In this document: one piece after another, positions 19,657 through 29,156 of the stretch | How the letters are laid out: the number at the start of each line of letters is the position of its first letter | Position numbering within the stretch: the stretch's first letter is position 1 | From: Folioceros fuciformis | Taxonomy: Eukaryota > Anthocerotophyta > Anthocerotopsida > Anthocerotales | Assembly (NCBI GenBank): GCA_049999805.1 | Contig: JBNGIO010006249.1 | Coordinates: 1-29,156, forward strand | DNA length: 29,156 bases | Direction of reading: 5' to 3' | The notes under the pieces: generated by a model | Database searches by the model: none | Seen by the model: only the letters and a program-made list of their open reading frames with translations | Told to the model about the DNA's origin: nothing | Program-made: the position numbers and the translations under genes

Positions 19657-22598
19657 ATGGGAGCGGGGCCATCGAAGGACGAGCAGCTGTACAATGCCGT
19701 GCAGAGTAATAATCACAACGCAGTTAAGGCGTTGCACCGGGAGGGAGCTTCGTTGGAGGTGGGTGTGTCTCGCTCAGCATGGCCTGGTCCTGGGCCTAGG
19801 TGCATGTTTTCTTTTCTTTCAGGGAATATGAAAAACTGTTGAATTCCCTCGCCTCTGCATGATGCGCAGTGGGTGGATAAGGAAGGAAGAACACCGCTGA
19901 TTCTGGCGTGCACACGAGGAGACTTGTTCGATATGGTCATACTTCTCCTCAGCTTGGGTGCGAATTCGAATGTGTACAGACCTGGTAGGGATCCTTCCTA
20001 CGCTTCCCGTGTCCACATAATTCATGCCGCCGCATTTGCGTCAAGTTGAATGTGATGGGAGTGCCCTGTGAGTATGCAGGGGCGCATGGAGGCCTTCCTC
20101 TCCATCATGCTGCTAAAAGGGGCCTAGACAAGACTGTGTTGCTTCTTCTGAGGAATGGAGGTGAGGAGTTTTTGGTTATGCCTTCTTGCGCCAGCTGTTT
20201 GCCTCTTTGTTGCAGGAAATGGCAGGCTTCGGCACCACATGCCCTGTCGTAATCAGATTTATCCCTCCTACCTCCTAAATGGTTTTGGTCTTGTGCACAG
20301 CTGACCCGTTGGCAATCAATGACGATGGATTAAGTCCCTTGGATATGGCAAGGGCTAGAGAGCATGTGACTATTGTGCGAAGAATAGAGGTACGCCTTTG
20401 AATTTCGAAAGACGGGAGGGAGGAGAGCTGAGAGTTGCGGTACTTATGCTTGTTGCGCACAGAAGTGATGTCTGCTCTGCTCGTGGTAGCAAGCTGACAA
20501 ACCCCGTGCTCCTCAGGACAAAATTTGCTTGTTCAGTGGTTTTGTGCGAGAGCAATCGGGTCCTGGATTTCTGGAAGTCATAGCCCCTCAGTGGGTCACT
20601 AAGAAAGTGTGAGACGCCGATATATCAGGCCTCCTTCTCAATGGATTTTACCAAATTGGCATCTTCTAGTCCGGCTTCAAAGAAGCGTATATGCTGGCAG
20701 TTATGAGTAGCTGAAGTTGGTGCTTGGCTGCAATGCAGTTGGGCTGTTGTGCTACCAGCTGAAACCCCCGACCCAAGAAGGCCGCCCAAGTTTGATCTTG
20801 TCATCTACCAGTCGCCAAAGGTTGGTTCATAGTTTTGGACCTTAAGCACATCTGTGGGTTTGGTACAGCTGAATCTGCATTCTTGAAGTCAATACAGTCC
20901 ATTTCCAGTTTACCATCTTAGAAGTTGGGGAGCTTGTGCTGGTGTTTTCTGTGGGGCTTGATGTATATACTGTGCATTTGTGCTAGTTCAGGTGAGCCTA
21001 TGGAATGGAGTGAATGCTACACCTTCGTCTCATCCTGCTGGCCCCTGCAATGTTAGTATGTTATTACCGCTTCTGTCTCATAAATCATGTCGTATCACAA
21101 TATGTGTACTCCTGATTGTACTTCTGCTTGAGGAAATGGATTTGTTTCTTGGAATGGCCGCTAGTTCAGCATGTTATGGGGACTCATCTTGCAACTCTCT
21201 CGTTTGCCAGGTTGCTGTTCCAAGAACAGTCTTGCACCTTTCAAAGTGTGAAATTGAGGAACCAAAGTTCAGCACGGCATCACCACAGCTGCTGATCACT
21301 GAAAGGAGCACAAGTATGGTTGCAATGCTACCTGCCAAGTTTTGGTTTACCTCATCTCTGGTTCCGGAATTGTTGTGCCTTGCCGCTGGCTTTGCATGCC
21401 CTATTGTCTAACATTGTGGCCATTTCTGTGGCCATTGCTAGCAGAAACAAAGCACAAGTTTCTTTCAGAGATGGAAGGTGACAAAGCTCAGCTGGAAAGA
21501 TTCTGGATGGCATGCAAGGGTATACAGCAGGTATATTGTAAAACTGCGGTGGTTTTGACAGTTCGGGCTCCGACCCTTACTTTAGCCTAGGCGTTCATCC
21601 TTTCTACTTTGTACAATGTGTAATTATCTGTGAAATGTTTTGACCAGGCAAGGATTCCAGGGCACTCCCAGCATCCTCCACCTCCTGCAGCCTCCGTGCA
21701 AGGGCCACCACAGATACAGGGTCCCAGGATTCCCTCGAATACAGCGAGGCCAGTTCCAGCTCCAGTTAAACCTTCTGGACAAACGAGTGCAGGGCCAGGA
21801 TTAGGAGTCAAGCTAGCCCCTGATCCGCAGAGTCAGATGACAGAGGATGTTGCTTTGTCCATGGCAATCGATGCATCGCTTCGCACGGCCTCAGAAGAGG
21901 GGTTTCCCCTTTCTCCAAGTGCATTCCGCCAGTCTCTTGACTCTAATGGATGGGGTGATACTGCAGAAAGCAGCTATTCCGGATGGGGACCTCCGGAAAG
22001 CAAGAAAGCAAGCCCCCCTTCCAGGACCAGCTACGGTGGTTGGGAGGCTGAAAAGCAGAGTGCATACAACGGCTGGGCATCTCCGGAAGAAACAGGGCCA
22101 GGCAGAAGAGGTTCTGGAGATGCACTGCCCCATGTTCCAGAAACGGTGCAAGAGGCGCTGCCTCATGTTCCTGGAACGGTACAAGAGGCCCATCACGTGG
22201 ATAGCTCAGGAACCAGGATTCACAGCTCTGCAGCAAGTCCTCCAGCTCCCGTATCCTCTCCATCGGCTCCACCTCTTCCTTCACACTATATGCCTCCTGC
22301 AGAGTATGATGGTCCAATTCATTATCCGTCCATTGACACCTCTCCAGTGAAGGTCGACTACACTCCGATAGTGGGTGCTGTTGACAAGGTTCCCGATGAG
22401 AGTGCGAAGAAAATCGAGCAGGAGAAGGCTGGAGGGCTGTGCGTCGTATGCTGGGATTTGCCAGCTGTTGGTGTTTGTATCCCTTGTGGTCACCTTGCAG
22501 GCTGTATGGATTGCCTCTCTGAGATTAAAGAGAAGAATTGGGGATGTCCTGTTTGTCGAGCTCCAATCGATCAGATAGTGAGGGTATTTCAGGTTTGA
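19657..22598 (+). CDS. XBAT35: XBAT34/35-like ankyrin-repeat RING E3 ubiquitin ligase (9 exons)
   Basis: Hand-built exons are 19657-19758, 19870-19984, 20080-20160, 20301-20389, 20517-20608, 20739-20820, 21211-21313, 21445-21530 and 21648-22598, summing to 1701 nt and 566 residues in one frame. The start MGAGPSKDEQLYNAVQSNN carries the N-myristoylation-like Gly2 typical of the family. Ankyrin repeats follow (EGRTPLILACTRGD at about 38-66, GGLPLHHAAKRGLDKTV at about 76-101, DGLSPLDMARAREH at about 107-129). Next comes a conserved module with CLFSGFVREQSGPGFLEVIA, then RFWMACKGIQQ, a long Pro/Ser-rich linker with WGPPES/WASPEE repeats, and a C-terminal C3HC4 RING (CVVC, IPCGH, CMDC, CPVC). The protein should transfer ubiquitin from an E2 to substrates; Arabidopsis XBAT35 acts in ethylene and defence signalling. 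Assignment to XBAT34/35 rather than another subgroup rests on the order of domains. Confidence 0.92.
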
Positions 22599-22886
22599 GC
22601 TTGGGCTTAGGTTTCGGGAGGCAACTCTACTGGGCTTCTCCAAGAAGAGTGTGATTGCCTATCCTCACAGATCAGACGGCCTCCTCGTGGAGTTTGCCCA
22701 GTGTCGCTCAGTAGCTTGTGTTTTGTAATTATGTATCTAAGGCAAAAGTACAGGGGTAACGATTCCTCCAGTAGTGTTGCCAACAGACCTTCTAGAATCT
22801 GGGGGCCGATGCCTCTTACAAGAGGCTGATACTCTCTGACATTGTTCCTGATTGGCAAGGCTTGCCCCAGCCTCCTCACTCTGCGT
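22599..22886. other. Convergent 3' spacer
   Basis: Only 288 bp separate the stop codons of the XBAT-like gene (+) and the uL29m gene (-). Their 3' UTRs must lie here and may overlap. No other feature is visible. Confidence 0.6.
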
Positions 22887-23500
22887 TCACATAGCATCAA
22901 TCATTCGTCTCATTTCCTTCCTTTTCTGCTTGTCCGGCTCTAGCATTACTCTTTCTGTTAGAACTTGCTTAATGCGGCACATCGATTTCCGGACCTGCAC
23001 GAAAAGGACAGGACCATCGCATTGGTATCCTGTCGAACTTCCAAACACCACTCCACTTCCGACAAGGCAGAGGCACAACGCAAACCTTCGGCATTCGTTC
23101 CGGATTCGGCATGCGGCGTTCAGCTTGGATGAAGAATCGGCGTTGAGTGAGCAGAACATTTTTCTCCTTCAGCAGCACGTACCATAATTTTTGCAAGTCA
23201 TCCCACGACTTCAATCTCAACTCTGACGCCTTCCAGCCCCTTCCTGACCACGGGCAAGACTAGGCTCGGTCATCATGTCAGGCTACCATTTCCACCACAA
23301 GGAAAGGGCTCATGGACAACTCTGGACAACTCACCATAAGTTGCTGGCGTAGACTTATCATGCAGCTCCTCAGATTCGAAAAACTCGGCCAGGCCAGCCA
23401 AGCCTCGAACAGAGCTCTCACAACCTAGCCTGGAGGAAGCTGTTGCCGGAACTGTAGTATTCCTCAGCAGAAGGCGTTGTATTGCCCGCACAGCCATCAT
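22887..23500 (-). CDS. MRPL47: Mitochondrial ribosomal protein uL29m (MRPL47), 3 exons
   Basis: Exons on the minus strand are 23500-23335, 23243-23086 and 22994-22887 (432 nt, 143 residues, both introns 91 bp with GT-AG ends). The start is the first ATG of two adjacent ones ([14 protein letters not shown]), and the N-terminus is basic, Ser/Thr-rich and lacks acids at first, as in a mitochondrial targeting sequence. The mature part begins LAEFFESEE and continues [44 protein letters not shown], and [20 protein letters not shown], ending [10 protein letters not shown]. This pattern is that of the plant L29/MRPL47 family, part of the large mitoribosomal subunit near the exit tunnel. The gene lies tail-to-tail with the XBAT-like gene and head-to-head with the zinc-knuckle gene. 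Short exons make it easy to overlook. Confidence 0.9.
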
Positions 23501-23859
23501 TTTCACCAATTGAGCTCATAAATCTGTCGCCGATCTCCAAAACAGCTGCAACAATTGCATCAACAACAAAAATCTTGGTGAGCTGCCTCTGCTTGACGAA
23601 ACAAAGGCCATGCACTCGAATCAGAGGGTGCGAGGACATACTTCCACCTGGTAAGCCAAGCTCCGGAAGTTAATCAGGATTCCACAGAACGAGACTATCC
23701 ACGTTCTGGGCGTACTGACTCCCTGAACCCTAATTCAGACGCTTACCTGATTAAACTGTCTACATCCGCTTTAGCCATTAAATTCTTACAGAAAGTCCGA
23801 CGACTTTCAAGCATGTCCTACTCGCTACCGGATTTGAAATCAGCTATTACAAGAACAGG
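23501..23859. promoter_or_regulatory. Putative bidirectional promoter, uL29m / zinc-knuckle gene
   Basis: The start codons of two divergent genes lie 359 bp apart, so both promoters and 5' UTRs must share this interval. I see no clear TATA box or initiator on either strand. A shared promoter is inferred from spacing only. Confidence 0.55.
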
Positions 23860-25903
23860 ATGACAAGACGTTCGAGCAATCTGTCTCGCAGCCCTACACC
23901 AACTTCTGAGGATGACCAAGACGAGGGAAATGCCGATCTCAGTCTCCACATTGTGAATGACGCACTGCACGGCAGGTTTTTTGTGAACCGAGAAGCAGCC
24001 GTGGGACTGGTGGAATCTCATTTGGCTGGCTACTCTGGGAAGTGGCAGGATCTCTACTCCTCTGCGTCAGGGTCGGTGGGCGTTGGGCAAGCCTTACCAG
24101 CTCACAGCGGTCATTCTGATCCAGGACGTGGAGATGGGGCACGGGCTTGTAGCCCTGGTAGTCCGTTGCAAACCACAGAGCCTACCAAAGGCAAAGACGT
24201 GAAGGGCAGCGTGAATCATTCGAAGAGGTACTCTGTGCGGAAAGGGCTGAGTTCAAAGGAGGGGCAGTTCGTGGATGACGAGAGGGGAAGGGGGATGCTG
24301 CAGGTTGGTTTCTTCTGAGGCAAAATCTAGTTGCTCTAGAAGTTCCGTTGTTGGGTCCTTGGAAGCTTGGCAGCCCATGAAATTACGAATTACATCAATT
24401 GTATTTGTTGTATAGGAATGTGAGGGTCCGTCTGCAGAGGTGAATGATGACGCTACGGCACTCCATATCATGGCCGATACTGTGGTTGAACGTTTGGCCA
24501 CTCACGAGGTTGCCAATGCTGTGGGCACTAAAGAAACGGAGCAATCTATGACCCAGGACGTGGTGGTGGAAGACAATGCCGTCATGCGCAAGTTACTGGT
24601 GAGTCTGTTTGCATCTTAGCAGCGGTGACTGAAAACTGACGGCTAACCATCCAGACTTTTTTTTTGTTCAGCGTGGGCGTCGCTACTTTGACCCCCCAGA
24701 TGAGCACGAAGCAACTTGCTTTAACTGTGGTAAACCTGGACACCAAGAGGCCGAGTGCCGTGAAGAACGTAGGATACGTCCATGCTATATATGTGGTGAT
24801 TTGCAACATGAAGGATGGCATTGTCCTCAGGTATACGTAGTGAAGATATCCGGGAGATTTTTCACTGGAGTGTGCAGCGGGTGATTCTATCCAATCGTAC
24901 AAGCTCGGTTTTGACTGTGCAGAAAATAAAATGCTTTGCTTGTGGAGGGTTTGGGCACATTGCAAGGGCTTGTAATGTGGGACGTGGTAGGGCGATGTGC
25001 CTGAAATGTGGAGACTACGATCATCTTTTACCAAGATGTCGCAATCACTATAGCAGAGAAGATTTGCGGGTTGGTGCCTAGCTTATCCTAAGACTTCCTG
25101 AACTGGGACAAAAGATCTTTCCAGAAGGCCTCTTAATGTGTTCCTGATGGCTGCAGCAAGTTAGGTGCTATATTTGCAATGCTTATGGTCATTTGTCCTG
25201 CAAGACTGTCTTGGATGACCAACCGACAAGGTTGTCATGTTATAACTGCGGTGAAGTGGGACACGCTGGCCATGTAAGTTTGTCTTGTCAGTACCTAGGT
25301 GCTGTTTGCATTTGCTGCCTCAGGTCCCTTCCGAGGAGCTGGCTAAGCGGAAAGTTATCTCTCTGTTTTCCAGGAATGCAGAGGGAATGGGTCAGGACAT
25401 GGCCGGAGAGAGCTATTGCATGGAACTGAGGACGAAAGGTCTGGACGGGGTGTTAGGAGACGGCATGTACTATTTTCTGAATCCTTATCTTGGCTGCAGT
25501 GGTTCGCTTGTCAAGGATATTATTTTGTGAGAATCAATGTATGCAAGCTTACGAATTTTGACCCGAAACAAATTTCCATGCTTTGGACCTTGCCAAGCTA
25601 CAGATCTCAAGACGTGAGCGGTGGAGGGATGCTGAACGTTCTCGATCTCCTGAAAGGGTTGATCAGTCTCACAGACCATTGCCAGAGACCCAGAACTATT
25701 CCTCAAGATGGGGAGGAACGCAGCCTAACGGAGACCCTGATAAGGATGCTGATGTTGGTCCTTCTAGAAAGCAGAGCCAGCATGAACATAAGAGACAGCG
25801 ACCCCATGAATGGAAGAACGAGCGCCATCATGGACGATCCCCGAGTCGTAAATTTTCAGAGCATGGTGACAGCCACAGGTCCCCAAGGCATGGCCGCCAG
25901 TAG
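23860..25903 (+). CDS. CCHC zinc-knuckle protein, ZCCHC7/AIR-like (7 exons)
   Basis: Hand-built exons are 23860-24303, 24416-24598, 24672-24830, 24923-25069, 25157-25273, 25374-25466 and 25604-25903, all joined in phase 0 (480 residues). Six zinc knuckles occupy about 225-352: CFNCGKPGHQEAEC, CYICGDLQHEGWHC, CFACGGFGHIARAC, CLKCGDYDHLLPRC, CYICNAYGHLSC (a short HX2C variant) and CYNCGEVGHAGHEC. The last one is split by an intron. The C-terminus is Arg/Ser/His-rich. The layout matches plant CCHC proteins related to ZCCHC7 and yeast Air1/Air2, RNA-binding parts of TRAMP-type nuclear exosome adaptors; the role is inferred from that. The donor of exon 6 is the least certain junction (an alternative lies at AAAG/GTCTGG). 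The TAG at 25901 overlaps a good donor (GTAAGT), so a further 3' exon is possible but not shown. Confidence 0.85.
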
Positions 25904-27075
25904 TAAGTCGGTTTGGTTGATCCCGATTCAACAGTTTTGTACGTGGAACGGCTCGAACCTCCGTCACGAAACAGGCATCCTATCTTTTATCTTCTCTGGC
26001 CGGATGATCCTCGTAACCTGTCCCAACAAGGAGGCACTATCCGAGCCATCCTATTGCTGGCAAAGACATGTTGAAGGAATATCATAACTTAATTTGTTTT
26101 CGTTCTCCAGAAGTGCCAAATGCCAGGAAGCCCAACGAGTGCACCCGCAGAAAGCATGAAGCCGCCTGGGAGCAAAGTAGCAGGTCATTCACCACAGCTC
26201 CGTATGTACACCACGGTGGGGAGGAATCGCACCATCTTCATCAGAGATGTAGTGGGCTGCACTTTCATAGTGGCCCAATTACGAGCCGGAGGCGCAGAGG
26301 GACCGGCCCATTCAGGTCGGCAATCTGCATCCCGAATCGGGTTCGTCACTGTCTCGGTCGACCGCACCATCTGCTAGCGCACTTCAGTTCCCCTCCGAGT
26401 TACGCTACGTGCCGCGGTTGTCGAAAGGGGGTCGCCAAGCCCAGCGTGTTCAATTGCGATACCGAGGAACGGAATGGGTAACAGTCACCTCGATGTCCAC
26501 CTACCTGCCACGCAATGGTGCCCGGACTAGACTGGGTGAGCATATCCGCGGCGTGCATGGCTTTCTCTACGCCCCGAGCACCAGCGGGATGAGTTCGTCA
26601 CCGAGAACCCTCGTGGGGACGTGATTGTGGGTCAGCCGATCCGAGCATGCAGTTTCCGCGACTCTCGTGACGGGATAAAATTGCCTGTGGATGAAGACTG
26701 GCATCAAGTTGTACATACTGTTCCAGTCCAAACCTGATGAGGTCCCTGCGGGTAGGTACAGTGTGTTTCTGTGGCTTAATTTTATGCCCAGGGATCTGAT
26801 TATACGAAATCGAGCCGCTCGGGTTTGAGCAGCCACTTTCTGCCCTAACTGGGAGCCACGGGCCTGGAATATACTCAGCGAATGCAGAGATCGGGTGTGA
26901 GGTGGGATTGGCGTCTGGGAGTCACGGAGATTTGGGGCTTTGGTCTGGCCTGCTGAGAGGGAGCTTGACGTTGTAGCTGCTGGATGCTCTGGAACTGGAG
27001 ATCACAGTCTCATAAGGTCGGGTTTGATGATGCAGGACTGCTGGAGTTCGGATTAGCTTGGATTGCGACGGCAGG
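25904..27075. other. Region between zinc-knuckle gene and RPS1; unresolved
   Basis: No recognisable gene is present. Open frames at 26068-26481, 26120-26377 and 26409-26624 are rich in Ser, Arg and His. They could be extra 3' exons of the zinc-knuckle gene, but I found no splice chain that keeps a long frame. The right part is likely promoter and 5' UTR of the RPS1 gene. A plausible acceptor (TTCGTTCTCCAG) ends at 26111. Confidence 0.4.
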
Positions 27076-27783
27076 ATGGGGACGATGAAGGTGCAAGTCT
27101 GGAAGGCTCTTGTGCGCTCCATGCATAACACGAGCTTTGCGGAGCTCTTTCGCAAGAGCAATTCCAGCTTCAGCCCTATTCGTGGCAAGGCTGTTCAGTG
27201 CACGGTGAGGCCCTTGCCTCAAAATATGGTGGAGGTTGATACAGGGTTGAAGGTGCCGATTGTCTGTTTTCAACATGAGATGGGAACCACAGTGACCGAG
27301 AAGACGAAGGTGGCTTTTGGGGTTGAGAATGTGGAATCGTTTGGAGAACCACTGATGCTGTTGCCTAAGCAACTGCAGAGAAAGAACAGGGCTTTGCTAA
27401 CGTGGGAAGAGCTGGAGAAGACATTTAAAGAACGGGGTGTTGTGAAGGGCTTCTTTATGAACAAGGTGAACGGGGGTTATGCCGTGGCCGTAGCAGGGCA
27501 TGTGGCTTTTGTTCCCCGCACTCTCATGAGGCAGAGACGGATCTATCCTCATAACCCGTGGAGAATGTTCAACGTCATCAACATGAACAAGAAGCTCGGG
27601 AACATTGTTCTAAAGGAGGCATTCAACAGAATGGACGCCTTGAACCCTACTGCAAGAAGGCCATGGATATCTGGTGGGGATGGCAGCCGGGGGCCAGGTT
27701 CAACACCTGGTGTGGGAACTGCTCTGTCGTGGGTCCAAACAAACCCGAACTCTCGACCCGGAAGAAGGTCGAGGACTTACTAA
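27076..27783 (+). CDS. RPS1: Mitochondrial ribosomal protein S1, nuclear copy
   Basis: An intronless frame of 235 residues reads from the first true ATG (27076); a second ATG lies at 27085, and the frame upstream is open only from TTG. The body resembles plant mitochondrial rps1: SFAELFRKSNSSFSP, LLTWEELEKTFKERG, GFFMNKVNGGYAVAVAGHVA and FVPRTLMRQR, then WRMFNVINMNKKLGNIVLKE. These belong to the S1 RNA-binding fold. The protein would help bind mRNA on the small mitoribosomal subunit. The first 12 residues or so (MGTMKVQVWKALVRSM) are basic and amphipathic and could serve as a mitochondrial targeting sequence. Flanking spliced nuclear genes place it in the nucleus. Lack of introns fits RNA-mediated transfer from mitochondria, as in other plants that lost rps1 from mtDNA. 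The Gly/Pro/Ser/Arg-rich tail after about residue 195 may be an added extension. Confidence 0.8.
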   Translation: MGTMKVQVWKALVRSMHNTSFAELFRKSNSSFSPIRGKAVQCTVRPLPQNMVEVDTGLKVPIVCFQHEMGTTVTEKTKVAFGVENVESFGEPLMLLPKQLQRKNRALLTWEELEKTFKERGVVKGFFMNKVNGGYAVAVAGHVAFVPRTLMRQRRIYPHNPWRMFNVINMNKKLGNIVLKEAFNRMDALNPTARRPWISGGDGSRGPGSTPGVGTALSWVQTNPNSRPGRRSRTY

Positions 27784-28636
27784 TGTCCGACATTGTGTGT
27801 GTTCTTCCGTGCGCTGTTTATATTTCAATTTGTGATCTTTTCGACAATGTATACACACCTCTCGGTAACACAGCGTGTGAAGGCAAGCAGAGGCCTGTCA
27901 GATTTCAACTTCATGCTAGAAAGCCAGGTACAACTTTACTTTGTGGAATGAAATGCACACAGGCTTGTCATCTCCCGCTGTCAGTGATCACTGGAGAGTG
28001 AAATTGAACGCCTTTTCCCACCGGTTCCGAACACCTTGAATAGGGCTGTTAGAAATGTCGAGCTCTGGCTTGACAACCATTCAAACCTAGATATGACTTG
28101 ACGACGACTCAAAAATTGGTTAGAATTTGGCTGAGAGACTTAAGTTGGAATACAGATGGCAAGAGGTGCACAACCGAGCTTCCATTTCATTTCCCCCGTG
28201 TCCTCCAGTACCTCCATTTGTCCACTGTCCATTACAACCTGTCTTCAGCTTCATCTGAGAGTTGGACTACATCCTCGGGAACACAAGGTCAGCCTTTCAG
28301 CTGCGATTCGAGCATCTTCAAGGAGTATGTTACCCGGCATCCAATGCATCCACGGACCTACGCCAGCTGGCGTTCAGCGGGAGTTATTAGCCACCGTATT
28401 TTACCAGTAGGAGCTTATCACAGGCGTTGATCCTCCGGAATGAGTTTGCAGTGGATTTCCACCTCCGTCAGTCAAAAGTTCCCCTGTAGGACGGCGCGTG
28501 CACTTTGAGCGGTAGGCTACTCAACATTTGCCTCAAGGCTGATCGACGCTGTCCACACTCGAAGGCAGCAGTTGATTCAAACTCACTACAGTAGAATCGG
28601 ACCATCCAATTCCCCGACCAATTTACTCGTAAAAGC
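27784..28636. other. Intergenic, 3' of RPS1 and 3' of the heptad-repeat gene
   Basis: Nothing recognisable lies here. Plus-strand frames at 28098-28430 and 28156-28410 overlap in different frames and match no family I know. The region should contain convergent 3' ends of the two flanking genes. Confidence 0.45.
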
Positions 28637-29156
28637 TCAAATCGGAGAGCTTGATTGCACCAAGTCCAGAGCAGTTTGAGACGGCAAACACAAGTCCATA
28701 GAAGAGGGTTGTTCCTTTTCGAGTTCCTGTCCGGCCTTTGCGGTTTCCTGCTCACCATTCACTGCGTTCTGTTCAGCCTCTTTAAATTTCTGTTTGACCT
28801 CTTCTTCCTGTTCAGCCTGTGTAGTTTCCTGTTCAACGTTCACTGCTTTCTGTTCAGCCTCTTTCGATTTCTGTTTGGCTCCTTCTGCTTTTTGTTCAGC
28901 CATTTCGGGTGCTCGATCAGCCGTTTCCGGTGCCTGTGCAGCCATTTCGACTTCCTTTTCAGCCATTTCGACTGCCTGTTCGGCCATCTCGACTGCCTGT
29001 TCGGCCATCTCGACTGCCTGTTCAGGCGTTTCGACTGGCTGTTCGGCCATCTCGACAGCCTGTTCAGCCATTTCGACTTCCTGTCCAGCCCCTTCAACTA
29101 CATGTTCAGCCTTTTCAGGTCCGTCTTCGGCATTCGCAAGTTCCTGTTCAATTTCT
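28637..29156 (-). CDS. Heptad-repeat Glu/Gln/Ala-rich protein, 5' end beyond window
   Basis: The frame is open from the right edge of the window (reading EIEQELANAEDGPEKAEHVV and onward) to a stop at 28637, so at least 172 residues are coded and the true start lies outside. Nearly all of it is a tandem array of seven-residue units: MAEQAVE, MAEQPVE, TPEQAVE, MAEKEVE, MAAQAPE, TADRAPE, MAEQKAE, GAKQKSK, EAEQKAV, NVEQETT and similar. Small hydrophobics at fixed heptad positions predict a continuous amphipathic helix or coiled coil with a strongly charged surface. The C-terminal 25 residues or so (LCLPSQTALDLVQSSSPI) leave the pattern. I do not recognise the family; LEA-like, surface or cytoskeletal coiled-coil proteins are possibilities only by composition. 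A repeat-derived non-gene frame is also possible. Confidence 0.55.
   Translation of the reverse strand, partial: EIEQELANAEDGPEKAEHVVEGAGQEVEMAEQAVEMAEQPVETPEQAVEMAEQAVEMAEQAVEMAEKEVEMAAQAPETADRAPEMAEQKAEGAKQKSKEAEQKAVNVEQETTQAEQEEEVKQKFKEAEQNAVNGEQETAKAGQELEKEQPSSMDLCLPSQTALDLVQSSSPI
28900..29090. repeat. 21-bp tandem repeats encoding the heptads
   Basis: Units close to CTGTTCGGCCATCTCGACTG follow each other with a 21-bp period; those near 28976-29016 are almost identical. Units become more diverged to the left (28740-28900). The gradient suggests recent expansion on the right side and makes the number of units likely to vary among individuals. Confidence 0.85.

Noticed and set aside
20980-21411. 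143-codon plus-strand ORF within the XBAT-like gene
   Set aside because: Its first half lies in the 390-bp sixth intron and its frame differs from that of the exon at 21211-21313.

Overview
This window looks like nuclear DNA from a land plant, most likely a seedless one. The evidence is intron-containing genes with GT-AG junctions, a very long intronless PLS-type pentatricopeptide repeat (PPR) gene, plant-specific families (MUCI70/DUF616, XBAT34/35 ankyrin-RING ligases, a PHO2/UBC23-type E2 arm) and a nuclear copy of mitochondrial rps1. Introns are short (about 70-390 bp, mostly 80-140). Compact introns, a PPR-rich style and a nuclear rps1 would fit a hornwort-like bryophyte or another seedless lineage, but that placement is inference.

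Layout. 795-3518 (+): ten-exon gene for a conserved plant protein with a C-terminal zinc ribbon. 3949-4157 (-): a degenerate copy of the tail of the PPR gene that lies 6 kb further on. About 4160-10114: an AT-rich block with several tandem repeats, including a roughly 20-unit, 30-bp minisatellite, and one intronless ORF (-) matching only the N-terminal arm of UBC23/PHO2-like (UBE2O-type) E2 enzymes. 10115-13270 (-): a 1051-residue PPR protein with about eight near-identical 306-bp modules. 15023-18423 (+): ten-exon MUCI70/TOD1-like DUF616 glycosyltransferase with a long acidic stalk. 19657-22598 (+): nine-exon XBAT34/35-like ankyrin-RING E3. 22887-23500 (-): a small three-exon gene for mitochondrial ribosomal protein uL29m (MRPL47), easy to miss because its exons are short. 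23860-25903 (+): seven-exon protein with six CCHC zinc knuckles (ZCCHC7/AIR-like). 27076-27783 (+): intronless nuclear gene for mitochondrial ribosomal protein S1. 28637-29156 (-, open at the window edge): a heptad-repeat Glu/Gln/Ala-rich protein.

Functional links. This is not an operon-like system. Three loci do converge on organelle gene expression: the PPR protein (organelle RNA processing or editing), uL29m and the transferred S1. The uL29m and zinc-knuckle genes are divergent with only 359 bp between start codons. The exon models given for the five multi-exon genes were built by hand from splice sites and reading frame. Each gives a continuous frame, but none has been checked against transcripts. 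I found no clearly undescribed system. The most unusual structure is the AT-rich block flanked by two direct copies of the PPR gene tail, carrying a catalytically headless PHO2-like ORF.
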